From: Sellimonas sp963559135
GTDB taxonomy: Bacteria > Bacillota > Clostridia > Lachnospirales > Lachnospiraceae
Assembly: GCA_963559135.1 (NCBI GenBank)
Contig: CAUWJP010000006.1
Location: 1-64,000 of the forward strand
Length of the DNA: 64,000 bases
Reading direction: 5' to 3'
Shown here: one piece after another, positions 33,662 to 42,261 of the stretch
How the letters are laid out: each line of letters opens with the position of its first letter
How positions within the stretch are numbered: the first letter of the stretch is position 1
Made by a program: the position numbers and the translations under genes
The notes under the pieces: generated by a model
Told to the model about the DNA's origin: nothing
The model's database searches: none
Seen by the model: the letters and a program-made list of their open reading frames with translations, nothing else

Positions 33662-34561
33662 CTATTTCTCTTGCCGGCCGCAGATTACAACCACTTCTGC
33701 GCGATTAAACAGCCGGATCGGGATGCTGTGTCCTCCCAATCCTTTGCTGACAATGATATCGCTTTCTCCACGCTTGGAATGTTCTCCGGAATATTTTGGA
33801 AATAATGTCAACTGCGGGGAAATGACGCCGCCGATCCCAGGGAGGCGTACAACTCCGCCGTGAAGATGTCCACACAGGACAAGATTCATTCCCCAGTTCG
33901 CATAATTCTCGGCATATAAAGCCTGGTGTGCCATCAAGATCTTATATGGGCCTCCGTCTTTAACCGACCGCATATCAAACTGCCCCGGCATCAGCCGTTC
34001 CGGGCTCTCATCATGGAAGGAATCATAATGTTTCCATGGAAGTTGCTTTGCGAAAAAGGAAACCGGAATTTCCAATCCCCCGATCTGCACATTCTGTCCT
34101 CCAAGCTTCACTGTTTCGGCCTCATTTTCCAGCATATGGATCCCCGCATCCACCAGCCGCTTTTTATACTTCTGGTAAGCTTCTCCGTATACTTCTTCAC
34201 ATTCTTTCATCTTCTGCTCATGATTTCCATTGGCACAGTAAACCGGTGCAATGGAGGGAAGCTGTTCCATAAAGCATGCCGCCTTTTCCGATTTTTCCCC
34301 GGTACTTCGGATCAACATGTCCCCTCCTACAAGAATCAGATCCGGTTGCTCATTCCGGATTACATGAAGCAGCTTCTCATTTCCCTCTCCGTATTCCTGA
34401 TTGTGAAGGTCACTTAAAAAAACAATCTTCCAGCCATCACCCGTGCCTTTTGTCCTGGAATCCACCTCATAGCGTGTCACAACAAAGGTATGGTTTTCAT
34501 AAAAAATCCTCAACAGCACCAGAACCGCAAGTAAGAGGATACACACGATGGCCGTTATCAT
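33662..34561 (-). CDS. Membrane-anchored metallophosphoesterase (YkuE/YaeI-like)
   Basis: A 299-residue calcineurin-like phosphoesterase with one N-terminal membrane helix (residues 2-20). The dimetal site is complete: IVFLSDLHNQEYGEGN near 47, ILVGGDMLIRS near 77, YCANGNHEQ near 103, ILMAHQALYAENY near 208 and LCGHLHGGVVRLPG near 232. Relatives in the YkuE/LpxH-like group hydrolyse phosphodiesters or lipid pyrophosphates at the membrane, but the substrate here is unknown. The start overlaps the stop of the HAD phosphatase gene as ATGA, so the two are translationally coupled. Confidence 0.85.
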   Translation of the reverse strand: MITAIVCILLLAVLVLLRIFYENHTFVVTRYEVDSRTKGTGDGWKIVFLSDLHNQEYGEGNEKLLHVIRNEQPDLILVGGDMLIRSTGEKSEKAACFMEQLPSIAPVYCANGNHEQKMKECEEVYGEAYQKYKKRLVDAGIHMLENEAETVKLGGQNVQIGGLEIPVSFFAKQLPWKHYDSFHDESPERLMPGQFDMRSVKDGGPYKILMAHQALYAENYANWGMNLVLCGHLHGGVVRLPGIGGVISPQLTLFPKYSGEHSKRGESDIIVSKGLGGHSIPIRLFNRAEVVVICGRQEK

Positions 34562-35376
34562 TCTGTCATTTCCTCCGTTTCTGCCGCTGCTTTGACAGCC
34601 TCATACAGATCCCGGATCGTGTCAAAGCAGTAATCCGGTTTCCAGATGCTTGTCCGCACTTCCTCCTCGTCAGCTTCCCCGGTATAGACAACCGCTGTCT
34701 CCATTCCGGCATTGATGCCGCAGGCGATATCTGTGTAAAGCCGATCTCCCACAACGAGGAACTCTTCCTGCAATCCTTCACACTGCTTTGCGCACAGGTC
34801 CACAATCACACGGTTTGGTTTACCGATAAAGTACGGTTCCCGGCCAACGGTCTCCCGGATCATCCCGCAGATGGCACCGCAGTCTGGAATAAACCCGAAA
34901 GGCGCCGGGCACCGCAGATCCGGATTCGTTCCGAGAAAATCCACTTCTTCCCGGAACAGCAGTTCACACGCTTTTGCCAGTTTTTCGTACTGAAGTGTAT
35001 CGTCAAACCCGGCAAGAACACATGCTACAGCCGGCTCTGCTTCTTCTGTCACATGGACTCCAAAACCTCTCAGCTCTTCCACAAAAGAAGGTGTTCCGAG
35101 CACGAACACCTTCTTTCCCTCATAGTGTTCTTTCATATACAGGCAGGCAGCATAAGAAGCGGTCATAAACTGCTGCTCCGAAGCGTCAATGCCCCATCTC
35201 GCAAATTTGTCCACATAGTCTTTCCTGCTCTTAGTAGAATTGTTTGTAATATAGAAACTCTTGCCGCCATTTTTCTCGATCCATTCCAGAAATTCTTTTG
35301 TTCCATCATATAATGTCTCTCCGACAGCCAGCGTTCCGTCAATATCAAATAAAAAATACTTTTTTCCTTTTAACAT
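34558..35376 (-). CDS. HAD-IIA sugar-phosphatase (NagD/AraL-like)
   Basis: A 272-residue phosphatase. YFLFDIDGTLAVGETLYDG at residues 7-25 contains the nucleophilic Asp (DIDGT). SFYITNNSTKSRKDY near 40 is motif II with the C2-type cap following, and FLVVGDRLYTDIACGINAG near 200 holds the motif III/IV acidic pair. The family removes phosphate from sugar or nucleotide phosphates as housekeeping detoxification. AAGGAG is eight bases before the ATG. The gene is coupled to the metallophosphoesterase downstream. The specific substrate is not predictable. Confidence 0.88.
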   Translation of the reverse strand: MLKGKKYFLFDIDGTLAVGETLYDGTKEFLEWIEKNGGKSFYITNNSTKSRKDYVDKFARWGIDASEQQFMTASYAACLYMKEHYEGKKVFVLGTPSFVEELRGFGVHVTEEAEPAVACVLAGFDDTLQYEKLAKACELLFREEVDFLGTNPDLRCPAPFGFIPDCGAICGMIRETVGREPYFIGKPNRVIVDLCAKQCEGLQEEFLVVGDRLYTDIACGINAGMETAVVYTGEADEEEVRTSIWKPDYCFDTIRDLYEAVKAAAETEEMTE

Positions 35377-35422
35377 TCTTTTGGCTCCTTTTCTTAGACA
35401 TTATATAATTTTTCTCTTCCTT

Positions 35423-36607
35423 TTACAACGAAAAGGTGTCCAAAACATCTTCGATTGCGTGCTTCAGTGACATAGACGGCACATCGTCCACCGCAACCAG
35501 ATCCACTTCTCCAATCTTCTCTCCATTAAGCAGATACTGCACCGTTCCAGCTTTCTGCCCTTTCTCCACCGGGGCTTTCAGGGACGACTTTGGCACCACT
35601 TTCTTTTCTACTTTGCTTAAATCTGCTCCGCTGACATCAAGATAAGAAAAACCGCTATTTGGCATGACCTCTACCTGATCCTCTTCTCCCCGCTCCACTT
35701 TGACCGTTTTCTGCACTGATTCCCAGTCGGAATCCTCGTACTTCCGGCAAATGGAGAATCCATAATTCAGCAGAGTCTGGGCGTCCGCAAACCGTGCCTT
35801 TACATCCGGAGCTGCCATAATAACAGCAATCAGATCAATCCCATCTTTCTGGGCGGTGGCACTTAAGCAGAATTTTGCCTCTCCGGTAGATCCCGTCTTC
35901 AGCCCGGTAGCATAGGAGTACTGACGGATCAGCTTATTCGTATTAGAAAGACCAAATTCTTCCTCTCCTTTTTTCGTTTTATGTACAATCGTATCCATCC
36001 AGATTTTCGTATACTCGTACACATCCGGATATTTTGTGATCAGTTCCCTCGACATCAGGGCAATATCCCTTGCTGTTGTCACATGACCGTCCGTATCCAG
36101 ACCGTTACAATTTTTAAATACCGTATTCTCCATTCCAAGGCTTCTGGCCCGTTCATTCATCTGCTGCACAAACGCCTCCTCCGTTCCGGCAATGTATTCT
36201 GCCATGGCCACACAGGCATCATTGGCGCTGGACACGACGATACATTTGAGCAGAGTATCTACCGTCTGCTCTTCCCCTGCCTCCAGAAACACCTGGCTAC
36301 CTCCCATGGAAGCGGCATACTCCGAGGTGGTCACCACATCTTCTTTTTGAATTTTTCCTGCGGCAAGTGCATCGTAAATCAGAAGAATCGTCATGACCTT
36401 GGTCACACTGGCCGGTGGCCGTTTGGTATCCGCATCTTTTTCATACAATACCTTCCCACTTGATGCCTCCATCAAAAGAACAGAAGGAGCTGTAACGGTC
36501 ACACTTCCCGCACTTTCTCCTTCTGTCTCTTCTTCTGCCATGACGGCCATACTTCCCGAAAGGCAGAACATAACTGCCGCCATCAGCGCTGCTATCCACT
36601 TTTTCAC
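35423..36607 (-). CDS. D-alanyl-D-alanine carboxypeptidase (DacF-like, S11), second copy
   Basis: A 394-residue secreted penicillin-binding protein. The signal peptide is residues 1-24 (IAALMAAVMFCLSGSMAVMA). Motifs: SVTK in PPASVTKVMTIL near 66, SAN in VVSSANDACVAMAEY near 125, and KTGSTGEAKF near 233. The beta-rich C-terminal domain ends in an amphipathic helix (SMSLKHAIEDVLDTF), the likely membrane anchor of PBP5-type enzymes. The start codon is GTG with AGAGGT upstream. It is related to but clearly different from the enzyme at 29668, so the pair may divide vegetative and sporulation roles. That is inference. Confidence 0.92.
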   Translation of the reverse strand: MKKWIAALMAAVMFCLSGSMAVMAEEETEGESAGSVTVTAPSVLLMEASSGKVLYEKDADTKRPPASVTKVMTILLIYDALAAGKIQKEDVVTTSEYAASMGGSQVFLEAGEEQTVDTLLKCIVVSSANDACVAMAEYIAGTEEAFVQQMNERARSLGMENTVFKNCNGLDTDGHVTTARDIALMSRELITKYPDVYEYTKIWMDTIVHKTKKGEEEFGLSNTNKLIRQYSYATGLKTGSTGEAKFCLSATAQKDGIDLIAVIMAAPDVKARFADAQTLLNYGFSICRKYEDSDWESVQKTVKVERGEEDQVEVMPNSGFSYLDVSGADLSKVEKKVVPKSSLKAPVEKGQKAGTVQYLLNGEKIGEVDLVAVDDVPSMSLKHAIEDVLDTFSL

Positions 36608-36793
36608 TTCTTACCTCTTCATCTGGCATTTATTACATTGTAGGATTCTGCCAGCAAAAATATGTCTGTCCCATCAGGAAAGAAGTGGAAACCGAAGCTG
36701 AATCGTAAACCAGTTTCCTTTTAGCCACGCCCGAATCTCCCCGTGCATCCGAACCTTTTCCTCTCGTAGCATGTCCAAAGTTTTCTGTAAACT

Positions 36794-36833
36794 AAAAAGG
36801 CGTCCGGGAGGGGAAGTTCCTCTCTCGGACGCC
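36794..36833 (-). terminator. Intrinsic terminator after the surface adhesin gene
   Basis: GGCGTCCG arms (36799-36810 with 36822-36833, one mismatch) form a GC-rich stem. On the minus strand it is followed by five Ts (36794-36798). It ends 57 bases after the adhesin stop. Confidence 0.85.
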
Positions 36834-36889
36834 GGCCTTCGCATCTTTTCTTTCCTGCCTGTCACAGTTGTCATTCTGTTACCGTCTGA

Positions 36890-39800
36890 TTATCTTTGCC
36901 TTCTTCTAAGTGCGATAATAATTCCAAGCGAAACGGTCATGGCCGCTGCCGACTGCACAATCGGTGCATCGTCGCCGGTTTTGACCGTATCCGAATTATT
37001 ATCGACGGATGTCTGATCCTGACCGGATCCTTTGTCCTGATTATTCTGACTTTTCTCATTGTCTGGATTCTGGGTATCCGTGTTCTGATCATCCTGTCCG
37101 TCTTCCGGTTTTTCACTGCCTGGTTCTTCAGTATCCGGCGTTTCTTCTTCCGGATGGGTTTCCGGTTCTTCGGTATCTCCGCCTCCTGGAGTTTCCGCTT
37201 CCTCATAGGTGTTTGTAAATACCATGCTGTCAGCATTCTCGTAGGAAACTGCCGCCGTCAGATAACCACCGGCATCTTCTACGTGAACATGAACCGTATA
37301 AACCGTTGTATCATAAGTGATGCCTTCTGCACCGTCTACACGTTCCGATACGGTGTAGGTAACGTCCTGAGCGGTCTCATAGGTCATTCCCTCAAACCGG
37401 AACGTGCCGTCGCTGCTGTTTGTTGTCTCAGCAACTGCATTTCCTTCCTGATCCCGGAGTACAAAGGTAAATTCCCCGTCCTCCAACGTCCGTCCATTCA
37501 GCACTTTGATACCCTGAATCGCGGTTTCACCGGAAAGCGTTACAGATTCCGGCTGATAGGTATTGGTAAATACCATATTGTCCGCACCCTGTACCTGTGC
37601 CCGAAGCACGCCGTCCTCATCGGTTACAGTCACCTGTACGGTATACGTCGTATTATCGTAGGTATATCCGGCAGATCCCTGATTTACCTCAGATACCTGA
37701 TAGGTGTAAGTACCTGGCTGCGTGTAAATGATTTCTCCGAACTGATAGGTTCCGGCTGTATCATTTGTCACCGTTGCAGTACCGTCCTGAGGCATCGGTG
37801 TATCTGCTCCGGACGTTGCGGTCAGAGTAAAGGAGAAGGCTCCCTCTTCCAACGTACCGCCGTTTAATACTTTCTTGCCGCCAAAGGATATCCCTGTCTG
37901 AGCCGGATTGTATGTATTGGTAAAGGAAATACCGCTGACTTCCCGTCCGTCTTTGGTAATGGTCACATCCGCTGACAGTGCGGCATTTGACGTATCCTCG
38001 GTTACCACTACCGTAATGATGTAGACGGAATTATCTTTCGTAATGCCTCCTACTGTACTGTTTTCCTCCCGCACCGTATAGCGGTAAGTTCCAGCCTCTG
38101 TATACTGTACCGGAGAACTCAGAACAACATTTCCATCTGTACTGTTTGTCACAGTTGCTGCCTGAACCGGATCACTGTCCGGATTATCGGATGACGGAAT
38201 AATACTGAATGAGAATTCGCCTCCCGTCATGGTGTAGCTGTTTCCTTCCGAAGCTTCCACAGTCTTTACTGCCTCAAATCCGCCGACTGCGCTTGTCGGA
38301 GACGGCTGGTATACATTCACAAACGCAAATCCTTCTCCACCGTTTCCACCCTGCTTCTCATAGGAAACTTCAGAAGTAAGCGCACCGCTTTCACTGTTCT
38401 GTGAAACGTTCACAACCACATGCACACTTCCACTGTCGTTAGTTACTCCAGCCGCACTTCCTCCGGTCTCCCGGATCGTATATTCATACTGTCCGGCCTG
38501 CGTATAGTTAATCGGTCCAAAGACAATGCTTGCGCCATTGTTCGTCACTGTTGTTTGTTCTGGAAGCGGCGCTCCATTTACAGCTTCAATGGTAAACTGG
38601 AACTGATCGGATGACTGAAGAGTACGTCCTGTCATCGTCTTCGTTCCGGAAAGTGTCACGTCTACGTCTCCTGTTATTCCACCTGGATTTTCCGGATTTA
38701 CAGGTGTTTCCACGGGATTGGTACTTACCCCGGCCTGGTTGTCAATCTGTACCGTTGCCTGGTTCTCCACCGTCGTATCCGCCGCGTTTTCATTGACCTG
38801 TGCCTGGAATGTTACCGATCCCTGTGCTCCTGCTGCCGCATTTTCTACCACCCAGGTCAGTGTATGCGTTCCCTCATCGTATGTGGCACTCGGATTTGCA
38901 GAATTTTCGATATAATCCAGTCCTTCATCAAGCACATCTACAATCGTTACATCTGCTGATGCGGCTTCTGTATTCCTCCAGGCAATAGTATAGGTTAAGG
39001 TGTCACCGACAGAAGCATTTCCGTCACTGTCTGTTCCGGTCACCTCCTTTTTCGGTACATAGTTTGTAACCGTGTTGGTTGTCTTTGGATCGTTGTCTCC
39101 AGGCTGTATGGAGGCTGTATTCTGGATGGAATCATAATTGATAGCGTCTTCCGTCACTTCCACTGTAAAGCGGACCGTTCCGGATGCCCCTGCTTCCTGC
39201 GTTCCCAGATTCCATGTCACAGTACCATTTTCTTCTGTGCCTTCATTTTCCGCAGAGACAAAGCTGGTTCCGACCGGTACCTGATCCGTCACTGTGACAT
39301 CTGCCGCAACATACTTCCCGGCTGAATCTGTCGCATCATTTACCCAGTGAATGACATATTCCAGCTGATCACCAACACCTACAAGCTTTCCATCCAAGCT
39401 GGTATCTGTTCCCGGCTGCACAACGTCTTTTGTGTTCTCCATGGCAGTTTTAGTTTTCACCGGAAGCACGCCGTTGTTGCCAAGGTATACACGGAATACA
39501 CCGTTACCCTGATAGGTCGGGTAATAGGAACTGTCTGCCGTATTGGTCAGACTGGTATCTTCTTTCATTTGAATGAAATCCGAAAGATTTCCCAGTCTTG
39601 GCGCACCCTCCTGCAGCTGAAGCTGTCCGTTTTCTCTGGTCGCACTCACATAATTGCTATCAATTTCCGATCCCGGCCGTTCTAACACCGCTGTCTGAAC
39701 GCTGGTTCCTACAACATCATAATATGAAATTTGAAAATAGTAAGTCGTATTTTCGTCCAGCTTCCCTGTTGCCGGCTGTGTGCAATCTGCGTCCAGATAC

Positions 39801-40030
39801 AGATTCGTATTGTCCTGTACATAATAGAACGGGTTATCTGAAGCCGGTGTAAACTCTACATAAGCATCGCCTACGGTCACATCATCCGTCTGGAAGCCTT
39901 CCCATCCATTGTCCATGTTCCCGCTGTACTTGTTACTGTAGAACAAAAGATTTCCGTCCTCGTCCGTATGGGTATCTGCATACTCATCGCTGACTACGCC
40001 TTCATTTAAGATGCCGTTCTGGTCTGCCAC
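36890..40030 (-). CDS. C-terminal part of a cell-wall-anchored isopeptide-repeat adhesin (frameshifted from the VWA part)
   Basis: A 1046-residue frame that lacks a signal peptide and a ribosome binding site. The same frame stays open upstream to 40093 and overlaps the VWA frame by 8 bases, so it is best read as the continuation of that gene. Domains in order: an adhesin stalk region (1-205), two DUF11-like Ig repeats (about 210-325 and 328-445), and four FctA/Spy0128-type pilin isopeptide repeats between about 455 and 925, each ending in F-[TV]-N-[TV]-Y. A Glu/Pro/Asp-rich wall-spanning linker follows. The sorting tail SDTVKTGDDAP is followed by a hydrophobic helix and RRRQR. It is a sortase substrate exposed on the cell surface. 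Confidence 0.75.
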   Translation of the reverse strand: MADQNGILNEGVVSDEYADTHTDEDGNLLFYSNKYSGNMDNGWEGFQTDDVTVGDAYVEFTPASDNPFYYVQDNTNLYLDADCTQPATGKLDENTTYYFQISYYDVVGTSVQTAVLERPGSEIDSNYVSATRENGQLQLQEGAPRLGNLSDFIQMKEDTSLTNTADSSYYPTYQGNGVFRVYLGNNGVLPVKTKTAMENTKDVVQPGTDTSLDGKLVGVGDQLEYVIHWVNDATDSAGKYVAADVTVTDQVPVGTSFVSAENEGTEENGTVTWNLGTQEAGASGTVRFTVEVTEDAINYDSIQNTASIQPGDNDPKTTNTVTNYVPKKEVTGTDSDGNASVGDTLTYTIAWRNTEAASADVTIVDVLDEGLDYIENSANPSATYDEGTHTLTWVVENAAAGAQGSVTFQAQVNENAADTTVENQATVQIDNQAGVSTNPVETPVNPENPGGITGDVDVTLSGTKTMTGRTLQSSDQFQFTIEAVNGAPLPEQTTVTNNGASIVFGPINYTQAGQYEYTIRETGGSAAGVTNDSGSVHVVVNVSQNSESGALTSEVSYEKQGGNGGEGFAFVNVYQPSPTSAVGGFEAVKTVEASEGNSYTMTGGEFSFSIIPSSDNPDSDPVQAATVTNSTDGNVVLSSPVQYTEAGTYRYTVREENSTVGGITKDNSVYIITVVVTEDTSNAALSADVTITKDGREVSGISFTNTYNPAQTGISFGGKKVLNGGTLEEGAFSFTLTATSGADTPMPQDGTATVTNDTAGTYQFGEIIYTQPGTYTYQVSEVNQGSAGYTYDNTTYTVQVTVTDEDGVLRAQVQGADNMVFTNTYQPESVTLSGETAIQGIKVLNGRTLEDGEFTFVLRDQEGNAVAETTNSSDGTFRFEGMTYETAQDVTYTVSERVDGAEGITYDTTVYTVHVHVEDAGGYLTAAVSYENADSMVFTNTYEEAETPGGGDTEEPETHPEEETPDTEEPGSEKPEDGQDDQNTDTQNPDNEKSQNNQDKGSGQDQTSVDNNSDTVKTGDDAPIVQSAAAMTVSLGIIIALRRRQR

Positions 40031-40085
40031 TCCGTCAATAAGCCCTACGGAATAGAGTACACGAAGTGGATATTCATTGTTACTT

Positions 40086-41474
40086 TCATTGGTCTACATA
40101 GGACGGTATCCCGCTTGTGACATCATATATCGCATCGGAACCAGTCGGGTGTGTCACCGTAAAATTCCTTCCTGAATCGCTGGATTTTTCTCCCGGATAA
40201 TCCACAATTGTATCTTTTCCTTGAACATACTCCGACCAGCTGTTTACGATATTCTGGCACTGCTCATCCTGCAGGTTGGCTGTATCCCAGTTTTCCGATG
40301 GATTCAATACCATGTTGGCAAGCTCTACCATGCTCTCTGTCTGAGAATTGATGCTGAATCCTATAGTATACATGCTGGAGGATGCCTGTTCCGGATTCTG
40401 TGCATTTGCATTTTTAGCACGATCCGCATAGTTGGCGTCAATCTTGTTTTTCAGATATTCTGCCGTGATCATCGGCATAAAGCCTTTGCCGCTCCATGCG
40501 TTATTATTATCGCCCGAGCTTCCGGACTCACCATCGTTATAATCTAACCCCGCCCACCAGCTGTTGTCGTTTGCCGGCATCGAGATTGTCGTCGGAGCAC
40601 CGTCGGACATCAGTACGACATTGGGAATTCTCGTATACTCCATGCCTTCATAGTCGTAGATGGTATTCTTTTCATCAGCAAGCATTGACATTCCTTCATA
40701 CAGGCCGTATTGGATATTGGTCTTGGAATCCGTTGTCGCAGTTACGTCGTTTCCGATATGGCAGGTTACTACTGCTTTTCCATCATCATTTCCAGTTGAA
40801 CCCTCAAGCCAACTCATCGTCAGATACTGGGTTGTTCCATTTTCATCCTCTTCGATCCCGTCAAGGTTCGCTTCGGAAAGCTCTGTCAGTTCCAACAGTG
40901 TATGTCCTGTCCGGTTGAAGTAGACAATTCCGATCCGGTTGTTCGGATTGTCCTCTCTTAAGGTGTCAATGGTTTCGTTAAGAGCATCGATCATGTAAGC
41001 GATTCGGGAATCCGAACCGTCACTTTCTGACACGGTTTCCTTGCCGACTCCCCAGCACATGCTGGATGAAAAATCCAGCACAAACACAACGTCTACCGGT
41101 ACTTTCGGAAGTTGTGTGATCTGCTGGGAGCTTGCCAGCGCTGAATAGGAAATCAGAAAGTCCGCATCTTCGCTTTTTTCTACTTCGATTGTATTATCAT
41201 TTTCATCGTTCGTAAACACCGCATTCCCGGTATAGACGGTCTTGTCCGTCCACACACGTCCGGCATACCGCGTGGAAGTGCCGTTACCAAGGGAATCTTT
41301 GTAGGACGTTGTGGTGTCTGCATCGCTGGATGCTACGGTCCCATTTTCTGCCTGCGTGTCTGCCGCCTGCACAGAAGTCATACCTGTGCCCGTTGTCATT
41401 CCGAAACCCATTGCAAATGCCAACAGAAATGCAACGACGGCTCTTGATGCTTTGTGCCTGCGTCTGCATAAAAA
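40086..41474 (-). CDS. N-terminal part of the surface adhesin: signal peptide and VWA domain
   Basis: A 462-residue frame. The signal peptide is residues 1-36 (RRHKASRAVVAFLLAFAMGFG, cleavage near VQA-AD). The von Willebrand A domain starts at VDVVFVLDFSSSM near 129, giving the MIDAS motif D-x-S-x-S. It continues with NNRIGIVYFNRT near 180 and IPNVVLMSDGAPTTIS near 265, the third MIDAS Asp. This is a metal-dependent adhesion module as found at pilus tips. The ATG at 41474 has GGGAGG eight bases upstream. The frame ends at TGA (40086-40088), exactly where the downstream frame opens, so the intact protein would be about 1,530 residues. The leader carries a promoter and attenuator-like hairpin. 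Confidence 0.8.
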   Translation of the reverse strand, partial: FLCRRRHKASRAVVAFLLAFAMGFGMTTGTGMTSVQAADTQAENGTVASSDADTTTSYKDSLGNGTSTRYAGRVWTDKTVYTGNAVFTNDENDNTIEVEKSEDADFLISYSALASSQQITQLPKVPVDVVFVLDFSSSMCWGVGKETVSESDGSDSRIAYMIDALNETIDTLREDNPNNRIGIVYFNRTGHTLLELTELSEANLDGIEEDENGTTQYLTMSWLEGSTGNDDGKAVVTCHIGNDVTATTDSKTNIQYGLYEGMSMLADEKNTIYDYEGMEYTRIPNVVLMSDGAPTTISMPANDNSWWAGLDYNDGESGSSGDNNNAWSGKGFMPMITAEYLKNKIDANYADRAKNANAQNPEQASSSMYTIGFSINSQTESMVELANMVLNPSENWDTANLQDEQCQNIVNSWSEYVQGKDTIVDYPGEKSSDSGRNFTVTHPTGSDAIYDVTSGIPSYVDQ

Positions 41475-41611
41475 CATGTTGTTTTCCTCCCTTCTTTTCT
41501 GCTCTTTTCCGGCCTTTCTATCTTTCAACTTTTCTTACGTATCATAAAAAGACGGTTCCCCGGCATACTCCGAAGGCTTTCAAAAATAACTTCCTTATTT
41601 TGTTTTCAAAT

Positions 41612-41659
41612 AAAAAGGCCGTATCAACCCATTTGCTTTTCAAAATAGGCTGATACGAC
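41612..41659 (-). terminator. Terminator hairpin within the adhesin leader
   Basis: Plus-strand 41618-41634 and 41643-41659 pair over 17 positions when G-U wobbles on the minus strand are counted. The run of five Ts follows (41612-41616). It lies about 125 bases after the predicted start of transcription and 138 bases before the adhesin ATG. Confidence 0.75.
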
Positions 41660-41791
41660 CCTTTTATCTATTTTGCAGAAAAAAGTGCGCAAAGTATCCA
41701 CGGTCTGTTCAACTGTCTCTCCATCTTTCTGTCTAGCACCATCTATCTGCCGTACAACCCTGTCAACTCCCAAACGCACGTTCGTGGTTTT

Positions 41792-41820
41792 ATTATAAAA
41801 TCGGATTTTTCAAAAGTCAA
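41792..41820 (-). promoter_or_regulatory. Sigma-A promoter of the adhesin leader
   Basis: TTGACT (41815-41820) and TATAAT (41792-41797) with a 17-base spacer on the minus strand. Confidence 0.8.
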
Positions 41821-41903
41821 CGTTACAGACTGTGAATTTTTTACCATATTTTCTTCACATTTTTATCACAACTGTGAAATTTATATTTACTTCATAATAT
41901 ATA

Positions 41904-41933
41904 GAAAAAACAGGATGCCTTCCGGCATCCTGT
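41904..41933 (-). terminator. Intrinsic terminator of rpsU
   Basis: ACAGGATGCC (41910-41919) and GGCATCCTGT (41924-41933) form a perfect ten-pair stem with a four-base loop. Six Ts follow on the minus strand. It lies 12 bases after the rpsU stop. Confidence 0.93.
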
Positions 41934-41944
41934 CTCTGCACATC

Positions 41945-42121
41945 TTAGTTATATTTACGTTTTCTAGCAGCCTCAGATTTCTTTTTACGTCTTACGCTTG
42001 GTTTTTCGTAATGTTCTCTTTTACGAATCTCCTGCTGGATACCAGCTTTTGCGCAGTTACGTTTAAATCTGCGTAAAGCGCTGTCTAAACTTTCGTTTTC
42101 TTTAACGATTACATTTGACAT
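41945..42121 (-). CDS. rpsU: 30S ribosomal protein S21
   Basis: A 58-residue basic protein of the small ribosomal subunit. The reading frame gives MSNVIVKENESLDSALRRF at the start, then KRNCAKAGIQQEIRKREHYE, and ends with a Lys/Arg-rich tail (SVRRKKKSEAARKRKYN), all diagnostic of S21. GGAGGGGAGG lies upstream of the ATG. It has its own promoter (42199-42226) and terminator (41904-41933), so it is a single-gene unit downstream of alaS. Confidence 0.97.
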   Translation of the reverse strand: MSNVIVKENESLDSALRRFKRNCAKAGIQQEIRKREHYEKPSVRRKKKSEAARKRKYN

Positions 42122-42198
42122 AGTCTCACACCTAACCTCCCCTCCAGTCCTGTATTGTGCATCATACGACTGTTCGGGTATTTTATTGCACTACTAGT

Positions 42199-42226
42199 AT
42201 TATACCATATTTTCTTTATCCGTCAA
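42199..42226 (-). promoter_or_regulatory. Sigma-A promoter of rpsU
   Basis: TTGACG (42221-42226) and TATAAT (42199-42204) are 16 bases apart on the minus strand, with TATGG just before the -10 box. A leader of about 70 bases follows. Confidence 0.8.
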
Positions 42227-42261
42227 GGAGTTTTTCACATCTTTGTACGTGCTCTTTTTGA

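Larger units (their letters stand above)
41475..41944 (-). promoter_or_regulatory. Adhesin leader: promoter, structured region and attenuator (gap between rpsU and adhesin)
   Basis: This 470-base gap has no gene. On the minus strand it contains a consensus promoter (41792-41820), a transcribed region of about 120 bases and a 17-pair terminator hairpin (41612-41659). A further 135 bases lead to the ribosome binding site. The segment GCCGTACAACCC (41749-41760, plus strand) nearly repeats the terminator arm GCCGTATCAACCC (41618-41630). It could therefore pair with the other arm and act as an antiterminator. CCACG/CGTGG and GTGCG/CGCAC segments in the first 100 bases are arranged as a possible pseudoknot. 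The ligand or protein partner is unknown. Confidence 0.55.

Noticed and set aside
34276..35313. A 345-codon plus-strand frame across the phosphatase genes
   Set aside because: It is antisense to two enzymes with complete catalytic motifs and shows no recognisable fold.
36896..37867. A 323-codon plus-strand frame opposite the adhesin repeats
   Set aside because: It arises from the repetitive sense sequence; no start signal and no meaningful composition.
40086..40093. Classical programmed -1 frameshifting in the adhesin gene
   Set aside because: No slippery heptamer or adjacent stem-loop is seen; the required shift is +1 and CAA-TGA is a poor site, so mutation or sequencing error is more likely.
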